Positions 12,900 to 18,649 of a stretch of 18,649 bases of DNA are shown in pieces; within the stretch, counting starts at the first letter, position 1; each line of letters starts with the position of its first letter. Where the stretch lies: the NCBI GenBank assembly GCA_017396865.1, contig JAFQKO010000115.1:1-18649 (forward strand), given 5' to 3'. Source of the stretch: Clostridia bacterium (GTDB lineage: Bacteria > Bacillota_A > Clostridia > Oscillospirales > QAKW01). The position numbers and the translations under genes were made by a program. Below the pieces are notes generated by a model. It was not told the DNA's origin. It saw only the letters and a program-made list of their open reading frames with translations, and did no database searches.

Positions 12900-14570
12900 T
12901 TGCAAGGAGTTTGGAAGCAGATATCCAAAGCAACGGTGACCATGCTGCTGGGCTTGCTGCGGTTTTTGGTGATCATCGGGATCTTAACGGCGAAGCTGTT
13001 GCGAACGCTGGCAGTGGGCTTCTGCAGCTTTACCATGAAGGTTGGTTCTGCGGTGGAGCTGTTTGTTGTGCGGGCGTTTAATCGAACCGTTTGGCCGACG
13101 CTGCGCGTTGCGAGAAGGTGCACCCCCGTTAATTTGTTCAATCTGATCTGTACGCTGGGTGAGCGGGTGATGGCGGCCTCGGTTTGGCTGTATCGCAATA
13201 CGGTTCGATTTTTGGTTTGGTTCGCCCATAGCGTGGTGAATGATTTTTGCTATTGGGCGCCGGCCTTCGGGCTGATCGCCGTGATTGCCGTCGGGCTGTT
13301 CTTCCGCACCCATACTATTGCGCTGCGGGTCACCATCGACGGTGCAACCGTTACCTACGTGAATGATGAGCAGGAGTTCGCCTCTGCGGTTACCGCGGTG
13401 GAGGAGGAGCTGGCCGAAAAGCTCAATCAGAACTATTGCATGTATACCGCGCCGGAATATCATTTCGTTTTGGTCAATCGGAATCAGATGGTGGATGAGG
13501 ATAGCCTGCATGCGCTGGTTTACCGTGCCGTTACCGAGGAGATCGGTCATCACTACGGCCTGTACGTGGACGGCGAGTTTGTCGCCGCCGCCGAGGAGCG
13601 GGAGACCATCGAAACGGTGCTCACCGAGCTGAAGGCTCCCTACGAGACCGATGAAGAGAATACCCGCGTAGAGTTCGTTAAGAACGTGGAGGTGCGTACC
13701 GGTCTGTACGGCCCCGAATCGATGATCAGCGAAGCGGATCTGCGTGCCATGCTGGATGGCTCCACCGATCCGATTTACTATGTGATCGAAGAGGATGATC
13801 TGCTCAGCAAGATCGTCAAAAAGACCGGTGTGGATAAGGAAACCATCTACGCCCTGAATCCCGGCCTGAACGAGCGGCGGCTGATCCCCGGCCGAAAGCT
13901 GATGATCGCCGCGCCTCAATCCTATCTCGGCATCAAGATGGTTAAAACCATCGAGTATGATGAGGAGATCGGCTTCAATACCGTTCGAATCAAGGACGAT
14001 TCCCTCTATTCCAACGAAACCAAGGTCAAAACCGCCGGTAAGAAGGGCGAGAAGCACATCGTTGCCGAGGTGACCTACGTGGATAACATCAAGACCTCCG
14101 AGGTCATTCTTTCCTCCGAGATCACCCGCCAGCCTGTTACCAAGGAGATCTACGTGGGCACCAAGAAGCGCCCCACCTCCCATTCCTCGCTGGCAGGCAC
14201 CGGCAACTATATCCGTCCCGTCAGCGGTGGCTATATCTCCTGCGGCTGGTATGGCTATCGCGGCCATAAGGCCATCGACTTTTCCTATCGGAGCGGCGCC
14301 TATGGCAAGCCGGTTTATGCAACCGCAAGCGGCACCGTCATCGGTGCAAGCAGGAGCGGCGGCTACGGCAAGCTGATCAAGGTGCAGCATGGTAACGGCG
14401 TGGTCAGCTATTATGCCCACCTGAGCGAGTTTACGGTCTCGGTCGGCCAGAAGGTCAGCCAGGGCCAGCAGATCGGGCGAATCGGATCAACGGGTAACAG
14501 TACCGGGCCGCATCTTCACTTTGAAATTAGGATCAACGGAACGCACGTCAACCCGCTAAATTATATTTAA
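12900..14570 (+). CDS. M23 cell-wall metallopeptidase with LysM and G5 domains
   Basis: The 556-residue protein has hydrophobic segments near 13-30 and a clear membrane segment at about 118-134. The remainder is outside the cell: a region of unknown fold (140-290), a LysM peptidoglycan-binding domain (about 293-336), a G5 domain (about 343-420), and an M23 endopeptidase domain (about 435-556). The zinc and catalytic residues are present: His456 and Asp460 (GHKAIDF), His507 (YYAHLS), and His538-x-His540 (GPHLHFE). It should cut peptide cross-links in peptidoglycan during growth or sporulation. TTG at 12900 is taken as start because AGGAGGT (12886-12892) stands 7 bases before it; GTG at 12891 would lie in the ribosome site. 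It is a single-gene unit. Confidence 0.9.
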   Translation: MQGVWKQISKATVTMLLGLLRFLVIIGILTAKLLRTLAVGFCSFTMKVGSAVELFVVRAFNRTVWPTLRVARRCTPVNLFNLICTLGERVMAASVWLYRNTVRFLVWFAHSVVNDFCYWAPAFGLIAVIAVGLFFRTHTIALRVTIDGATVTYVNDEQEFASAVTAVEEELAEKLNQNYCMYTAPEYHFVLVNRNQMVDEDSLHALVYRAVTEEIGHHYGLYVDGEFVAAAEERETIETVLTELKAPYETDEENTRVEFVKNVEVRTGLYGPESMISEADLRAMLDGSTDPIYYVIEEDDLLSKIVKKTGVDKETIYALNPGLNERRLIPGRKLMIAAPQSYLGIKMVKTIEYDEEIGFNTVRIKDDSLYSNETKVKTAGKKGEKHIVAEVTYVDNIKTSEVILSSEITRQPVTKEIYVGTKKRPTSHSSLAGTGNYIRPVSGGYISCGWYGYRGHKAIDFSYRSGAYGKPVYATASGTVIGASRSGGYGKLIKVQHGNGVVSYYAHLSEFTVSVGQKVSQGQQIGRIGSTGNSTGPHLHFEIRINGTHVNPLNYI

Positions 14571-14574
14571 GAAA

Positions 14575-14610
14575 AAACTCGGCTGCTGCGGCAGCCGAGT
14601 TTTGATTTTC
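14575..14610 (+). terminator. Terminator of the M23 peptidase gene
   Basis: Perfect 13-bp stem AAAACTCGGCTGC/GCAGCCGAGTTTT with loop TGCG, then a T-rich tail. A second small palindrome TGCCGC-GAA-GCGGCA follows at 14613-14627. Confidence 0.88.
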
Positions 14611-14673
14611 ATGCCGCGAAGCGGCAATTCAGGATGTAAGCCCTGCCAATCGTAAGTCGGTTAAATTTTATGG

Positions 14674-14702
14674 TTGCATGGGGATTTTCTCTATGTTATA
14701 AT
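14674..14702 (+). promoter_or_regulatory. Promoter of the ligase-DUF4330 operon
   Basis: TTGCAT (14674-14679), 17-base spacer, TATAAT (14697-14702), 37 bases before the ATG. Confidence 0.65.
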
Positions 14703-14739
14703 ATAAAATAATGAGGTTTTAAGAAAAGGAGGTCGCGGT

Positions 14740-16518
14740 ATGCCTGACTTTTTAGGCGGCAGCGTCATCATGCGAGCCTGCAGCCGTTTAGGCAAGCGGA
14801 TCGGCAAAACCGCGCAGGTGAGCCTGCTCTTCGGCAGGCGCAAAAAGCGCGATTACGGCTCTCATTCCAAGCTGGTAGCGGCGATGAACCGAGTGCATCC
14901 TGCCGAGGCGGTGGTTACCGCCATGGGGCAGAGCGGGTTGTTCGGTTGGCTGTACCGTTATTGGGGGCGGCTGGCAAGCAGCTCGGTATCGGCGTTGCTT
15001 TGGCTGCTTACGCCCTTTTTGGGCTTGCTCACCGCCAGCATGGCGGTGGCGGGTCGGTGGATGGCGGCGGGTGCGCTGCTTTTGGCGCTGGGCGCGGCAT
15101 TTTTGATCTTCTTTGGCGGCGGTTCGCTCGCCGATTGGCTGGGCAGCTCGCTGGCGGGTCGGTGGATCGGTAAATATTGCCGCTTTCCTGCGGCGGAGCA
15201 AAGCCGCTCGCTGCGTTGGTACCTTGGCGTTTGCGGTCTGATCGGCGGCGGAATCGGCTGGGTGCTGGGCGTTAAGCTGGCGGTGGTTGCCGCCGTTGGT
15301 TTGGCGGGCTTTCCCATCCTCTTTGCGATCCCCACCCATTGGATGGTCTGCCTCCTCTGCCTGACGCTTCCCCTGACCGGGACAAGCATCTGCTGGGCGC
15401 TGAGCTTCGTGATCGTGGTGTTGTATTTCTTCGGCCGTGCCTTCCGCGGAGAGCGGGGAAAAAAGGTAGATACCGTTGATCTGCTGCTGCTGATCTTCCC
15501 GCTGCTTTGCGTGGTCTCCACAGTTTTTTCCTTTGCGGTTGTCGATTCGGCTAAGGTTTCGGCCATGTGGCTGGGGCTGTTTGCCTGCGTCTTCTTCATC
15601 CGTCGGGCGGTCAATACCAAGCGGCGGCTGATGGCGGTGCTGGGTGCGCTGACGGTCGGTGCGGTGCTGAGCGGTGTCGTTGGCTTATATCAATACCTTT
15701 CCGGTGCGGTGGATACCACCTGGACCGATACCAGTATGTTCGAGGAGCTGGAGCTGCGGGTGTACAGCACCTTTGCCAACCCCAACGTCTACGGTGAATT
15801 TCTGCTGCTGATGATCCCCCTCACTGCGGCGCTGGCGATGTACGCCAACGGTAAAAAGCGGTGGCTGTTGGTGGGGGTCAATGCCCTGCTGCTGGTCAAT
15901 CTGGTGCTCACCTATTCCCGCGGCTGCTACGTCGGCATTCTGATCACCGCCCTGATCTATCTCTGGAATTTCAGTAAGAAGTGGCTTTCGGCGTTGCTGG
16001 TGCTGGGTGTTCCGCTGGCGCTGCTGCTGATGCCCGCCAGCGTGGTCGAGCGCATCATGAGCATCGGCAATATGGCCGACCGCTCCACCTCCTATCGGAT
16101 GATGATCTATATCGGAACGCTGCTGATGCTGGCCCATCATTGGCTGGGCGGTGTCGGTATCGGGGAGCTGGCCTATAATGCCATCTACCCCTATTATGCG
16201 CTCACCGGTATTATCGCGCCCCATTCCCATAGCCTCTTTTTCCAATCGGTGGTTTCCTTCGGAATTGTCGGATTGATCTGGCTGCTGCTGATGTGGTGGG
16301 TCTATCAACGCCGCACCAAGCGGACGCAGCTTCGGATGGAGCGGCGGGATCGCCTGCTGATGATCGGCTTTAATGCCGTTTTTTGGGGCATGATGCTGCA
16401 AAGTGCATTTGATTATACGTGGTACAACTATCGGGTGTTCCAGCTCTTCTGGATCGTCTTCGTGCTGGGCATTGCCGCAGCCGAGGTGCTCACCCCCAAA
16501 AAGGAGGAAAAACGATGA
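14740..16518 (+). CDS. O-antigen ligase family (Wzy/WaaL-like) membrane protein
   Basis: The 592-residue protein is mostly membrane helices, with a soluble amino-terminal stretch of about 75 residues. The Wzy_C-type signature lies in the second half: TYSRGCYVGILI (about 391-402) and a histidine-bearing loop IAPHSHSLFFQ (about 491-501), which are the conserved Arg and His blocks of this superfamily. Such proteins polymerise or transfer undecaprenyl-linked glycans at the outer face of the membrane. In a Gram-positive cell the product is not lipopolysaccharide but probably a wall- or surface-linked polysaccharide. Start ATG at 14740 has AAGGAGGT (14726-14733). It overlaps the next gene by ATGA. 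No glycosyltransferase genes lie nearby, so the substrate is open. Confidence 0.85.
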   Translation: MPDFLGGSVIMRACSRLGKRIGKTAQVSLLFGRRKKRDYGSHSKLVAAMNRVHPAEAVVTAMGQSGLFGWLYRYWGRLASSSVSALLWLLTPFLGLLTASMAVAGRWMAAGALLLALGAAFLIFFGGGSLADWLGSSLAGRWIGKYCRFPAAEQSRSLRWYLGVCGLIGGGIGWVLGVKLAVVAAVGLAGFPILFAIPTHWMVCLLCLTLPLTGTSICWALSFVIVVLYFFGRAFRGERGKKVDTVDLLLLIFPLLCVVSTVFSFAVVDSAKVSAMWLGLFACVFFIRRAVNTKRRLMAVLGALTVGAVLSGVVGLYQYLSGAVDTTWTDTSMFEELELRVYSTFANPNVYGEFLLLMIPLTAALAMYANGKKRWLLVGVNALLLVNLVLTYSRGCYVGILITALIYLWNFSKKWLSALLVLGVPLALLLMPASVVERIMSIGNMADRSTSYRMMIYIGTLLMLAHHWLGGVGIGELAYNAIYPYYALTGIIAPHSHSLFFQSVVSFGIVGLIWLLLMWWVYQRRTKRTQLRMERRDRLLMIGFNAVFWGMMLQSAFDYTWYNYRVFQLFWIVFVLGIAAAEVLTPKKEEKR

Positions 16519-16997
16519 ATAAACGGAAATTCACCTGGCTGGATGGCGTTGTGATCGGCGTTTTGGTGCTGGCAGTCGCTGTGGTCGGGGTTTGGTATTT
16601 TAATCGTGGCGGCGATGCGCCCGCCGCAGAGCTTAAGGACTATCGCATTACCCTGCAGGCGGTGCAGCTGGCCGATGAGGTTGGTGAATGCTATGCAGAG
16701 GGCGAAACCCTCTATTTCCAGAATCGGGTCGGGGTGCTCGGTACCATCGAAACCGTCGACCGAGAGGCAAGAAATAAAGAGGTCGAAAAATTTAATGCAA
16801 CGACCGGCGAGTTCGTTGTTTATGAGGATCCCAACCAAAAGCTGATCCGAATGACGGTTTTGGCGCAGGGTACGATGGAAAACGGTGTCATTACCGTGGG
16901 TGGCGAGGAGCTGAATATCGGCAAAACCCTCTATCCGCAAACCGACCGTGCCCGCTCCACCATGCTGATTTGGGATATTGAGGAGGTGGCGAAATGA
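16515..16997 (+). CDS. DUF4330-like membrane-anchored protein (first of two)
   Basis: A 160-residue protein starting at ATG 16515 in an ATGA overlap with the ligase gene; AAGGAGG (16501-16507) lies 7 bases before it. One membrane segment (about 10-29) follows KRKFTWLDG, and the rest, about 130 residues, is an outer beta-rich domain (DYRITLQAVQLADEV, GVLGTIETVDRE, GVITVGGEELNIGKTLYP). The layout matches the next gene and the DUF4330 family, though this copy is the more divergent. It probably works with the ligase and the next protein as a membrane assembly; that is inferred from overlap. Confidence 0.75.
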   Translation: MNKRKFTWLDGVVIGVLVLAVAVVGVWYFNRGGDAPAAELKDYRITLQAVQLADEVGECYAEGETLYFQNRVGVLGTIETVDREARNKEVEKFNATTGEFVVYEDPNQKLIRMTVLAQGTMENGVITVGGEELNIGKTLYPQTDRARSTMLIWDIEEVAK

Positions 16998-17479
16998 AGC
17001 TGATCGATGAAAAGGGAAGATTGTTCGGTAAGATCAATTTGTTCGATCTGCTGGTGGTGCTGCTGGTTGTCGGCGGAATCGCCGCCATTTCATTGCGGAT
17101 GCTTACCGCCTCCAAGCAAGACGTTCAAACCCAAAAGGCAACCTATACGCTGGAGATCGTCGGCGTGCAGGAGTTTGCTTGGGATGCCTATAAGAAGGGC
17201 GATCAGATCTATGAGAACGGCGCCCTGCTCGGCACTTTGAAGGCCGATGGCGAGCTGCAGCCCTATAAGACGACCGAGCTTTGCGCCGACGGAACCGAAA
17301 AGGAAGTAGAGCATAAGCTCATGAAAAACGTTATTTTAGTGCTGGAAACCGATCAGTTCCGCAGCGACGGCGGCTATTATATCGGCACCAGTGAGATGCT
17401 CAACGGAACCAGCCACGTCGTCGGAAACGGAAAGATCGCTTGCAATGCAACGGTGATCGATATTAAAATCGAACAGTAA
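16994..17479 (+). CDS. DUF4330 domain protein (second of two)
   Basis: A 161-residue protein starting at ATG 16994 in a second ATGA overlap. The amino end MKLIDEKGRLFGKINLFDLLVVLLVVGG is typical of DUF4330: a short positive segment with INLFDL, then one membrane helix (about 16-34) and an outer domain (YTLEIVGVQEFAWDAYKKGDQIYENG). The family has no known reaction. Its pairing with a paralogue and with an O-antigen-ligase-type gene suggests a role in surface polysaccharide export or attachment. It is the last gene before a strong terminator. Confidence 0.88.
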   Translation: MKLIDEKGRLFGKINLFDLLVVLLVVGGIAAISLRMLTASKQDVQTQKATYTLEIVGVQEFAWDAYKKGDQIYENGALLGTLKADGELQPYKTTELCADGTEKEVEHKLMKNVILVLETDQFRSDGGYYIGTSEMLNGTSHVVGNGKIACNATVIDIKIEQ

Positions 17480-17517
17480 AAAATGAGGCAAGGGAGTCCC
17501 TTGCCTCATTTTTTTTT
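17478..17517. terminator. Bidirectional terminator between DUF4330 and spoVT genes
   Basis: A 17-bp perfect stem (17478-17494 with 17498-17514), core TGAGGCAAGGG/CCCTTGCCTCA, with A and T tracts on the two sides. It begins inside the DUF4330 stop codon and touches the spoVT stop. Confidence 0.92.
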
Positions 17518-18055
17518 AACATTCCATTTGCTTGCCGAGAAAGAGGGCACCCGCCGAGAGCAGCTTTTCCTCGGCGGCGGCAGGCCGCCGCTCGGTGTTC
17601 TCCAAAAGACCGATCATGCCGATGATGTCGCCGCCGGCGAGGATCGGCGCCGAGGCAACCACCTTGAGGCGGTCGCTGTCCCGCAGCAGATGGTAGGGCG
17701 CGTTGTCGCTGTCCGAAAGGAAGCTGCGCCGCCCCGCGATCACCTCTTCGCAGCCCGCGCTTAAGGGCTTGTCGAGCGCATCCCGCTTGCCGTTGCCGGA
17801 AAAGGCGATCACCGTGTCGCGGTCGGTGATGGCGCAGGGAAATCCGCTCACCGCGTTGAGGGTTGCGGCATACTCCGCCGCAAAGGTCGAAAGCTCGCTG
17901 ATCGGCGAGTATTTTTTGAAAACGACCTCCCCATCCTTGCCGGTAAAGATCTCCAGCGGATCTCCCTCACGAATTCGCATGGTTCTTCTTATTTCTTTCG
18001 GGATAACGACTCTCCCCAAATCGTCTATGCGGCGTACAATACCTGTTGCCTTCAT
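17516..18055 (-). CDS. spoVT: Stage V sporulation protein T
   Basis: The 179-residue protein has an AbrB-type swapped-hairpin DNA-binding domain (1-50; MKATGIVRRIDDLGRVVIPKEIRRTMRIREGDPLEIF) and a GAF-like regulatory domain (about 55-178). This is the layout and length of SpoVT, the forespore regulator that tunes sigma-G genes during spore maturation. Its presence marks the host as a spore-lineage Firmicute. Start ATG at 18055 has AAGGAG at 18065-18070 (9-base gap), but that site is wholly within a long hairpin (18061-18115), which may limit translation. It converges with the DUF4330 operon at a shared terminator. Confidence 0.95.
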   Translation of the reverse strand: MKATGIVRRIDDLGRVVIPKEIRRTMRIREGDPLEIFTGKDGEVVFKKYSPISELSTFAAEYAATLNAVSGFPCAITDRDTVIAFSGNGKRDALDKPLSAGCEEVIAGRRSFLSDSDNAPYHLLRDSDRLKVVASAPILAGGDIIGMIGLLENTERRPAAAEEKLLSAGALFLGKQMEC

Positions 18056-18060
18056 ATATA

Positions 18061-18115
18061 AAATCTCCTTGCTTTACAAATTTGTACTGTTAGTATCTGT
18101 AAAACAAGGAGATTT
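18061..18115 (-). promoter_or_regulatory. Leader hairpin covering the spoVT ribosome site
   Basis: AAATCTCCTTG (18061-18071) pairs with CAAGGAGATTT (18105-18115), and the stem extends to 18078/18098, giving 18 stacked positions with a 19-base loop. At the only non-Watson-Crick position (18072/18104) the spoVT RNA has a G-U pair, whereas the plus-strand RNA would have a C-A mismatch, which suits a function in the spoVT transcript. The AAGGAG site is buried in the stem. It could instead be a terminator of the upstream AraC gene, but its tail is poor in uridines. Confidence 0.6.
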
Positions 18116-18131
18116 ATACTTATTTAAAAGT

Positions 18132-18649
18132 TTATTTCCCAAGCATTTTTCTATATTCACCGGGTGGCATGCCAAAATTCTTTTTGAAAAACGCATTGAA
18201 ATAATATTCATTATTGAAATTCATTATTTCGCTGATTTGTTTTAATGAAAACGAATCATCCGCAAGCATTTTTTCAATTTTTGCGATACGACCGTTAATA
18301 ATATATTCTCCCGGAGAAACACCCTCAAACCTATTGAAAATACGTGTCAGTTGTTTGGTGCTCAAATAACAGTATTCCGATACTTCCTCAACACTCGGTG
18401 CCATTTCAATATTATCATCAATATATCGTTTAGCCAAAGAAACAACCACGTTTTCATTTTGTTTTTTTGTGCTTTTCTTTTCTTCCCATCCCGATAGTCT
18501 AAAAGCAAAAACAAGAATTTCCAATATGTTATTTTCTATAAGTGTAGTGGAAATTTCCTTTTTGAGTAATGCCTCATTATAGATATAATCAAAATTGCCG
18601 AGAATTCTATCATTTATTGTGCCCAAAAAGCAATCTTGTGATTTCTCGC
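18132..18649 (-). CDS. AraC-family transcriptional regulator, 3' part (cut by window edge)
   Basis: The reading frame is open to the right edge, so the start is outside the window. The carboxy-terminal ~100 residues form a full AraC double helix-turn-helix: first VEEVSEYCYLSTKQLTRIFNR, then the linker GEYIINGRIAKIEKMLAD and the second LKQISEIMNFNNEYYFNAFFKK followed by the family's FGMPPGEYRKM. The upstream visible residues belong to the effector-sensing domain, too little to assign. It probably controls sugar or stress genes outside the window. The gene is clearly more AT-rich than spoVT next to it. Only 76 bases separate it from the spoVT start, so read-through into spoVT is possible. Confidence 0.88.
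   Translation of the reverse strand, partial: EKSQDCFLGTINDRILGNFDYIYNEALLKKEISTTLIENNILEILVFAFRLSGWEEKKSTKKQNENVVVSLAKRYIDDNIEMAPSVEEVSEYCYLSTKQLTRIFNRFEGVSPGEYIINGRIAKIEKMLADDSFSLKQISEIMNFNNEYYFNAFFKKNFGMPPGEYRKMLGK

Noticed and set aside
12984..14420. Long minus-strand open frame opposite the M23 peptidase gene, and similar ones opposite DUF362 (1806-2708), DUF1385 (10881-11888) and prmC (11833-12810)
   Set aside because: All are antisense to well-supported genes, with low-complexity His/Gly/Gln/Asp-rich products and no family pattern.
18079..18131. Sigma-G promoter for spoVT
   Set aside because: A TGAATA-like -35 within the AraC gene end has no CATnnTA -10 at the right spacing; only a weak TTGGGA/TATAAA pair is visible.

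Overview
The window looks like the chromosome of a Gram-positive, endospore-lineage Firmicute, most likely an anaerobic gut Clostridia of the Oscillospiraceae/Ruminococcaceae type. The grounds are a spoVT gene, the neighbouring pair DUF1385 gene and prmC, GTP-type PEP carboxykinase, strong AGGAGG ribosome sites and TTGACA/TATAAT promoters, and moderately GC-rich housekeeping genes next to AT-rich accessory genes. No tRNA, rRNA, CRISPR array or complete transposase gene was seen.

Layout. Positions 1-1441 (minus) hold an AT-rich secretion pair: a secreted papain-fold cysteine protease followed by the start of a lipoprotein gene that runs off the window. Positions 1647-3771 (plus) hold a DUF362 ferredoxin-type protein, then a small element (2768-3533) in which a four-helix-bundle gene of the 23S rRNA intervening-sequence (IVP/S23) family lies between two 146-bp direct repeats, then a 75-residue helical protein. 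A minus-strand zinc-ribbon membrane protein with an Ala/Pro-repeat linker converges on it (3818-4642). Positions 4839-6411 hold a small membrane-anchored protein and a DUF4432/aldose-epimerase-like enzyme, the latter bracketed by two copies of a 25-nt REP-like palindrome. A gene-free stretch of about 450 bp (6412-6860) is packed with hairpins and includes a 42-bp terminator present twice without change.

Positions 6861-10749 (minus) hold pckG with its own palindrome-bearing promoter, and a tight lipoprotein-lexA-rsmA operon. From a divergent promoter region, the DUF1385 gene and prmC run rightwards (10902-12732), followed by a LysM-G5-M23 cell-wall peptidase (12900-14570) and a three-gene operon of an O-antigen-ligase-like polymerase and two DUF4330 proteins joined by ATGA overlaps (14740-17479). 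On the minus strand at the right end are spoVT, whose ribosome-binding site is buried in a long hairpin, and the 3' part of an AraC-family regulator.

How the genes fit together: the central block is core functions (gluconeogenesis/anaplerosis, SOS repression, 16S rRNA and release-factor methylation), and the right block is envelope building and spore control. The parts least explained by known families are the IVP/direct-repeat element at 2768-3533, the hairpin over the spoVT ribosome site, and the duplicated palindromes around the DUF4432 gene and in 6412-6860.
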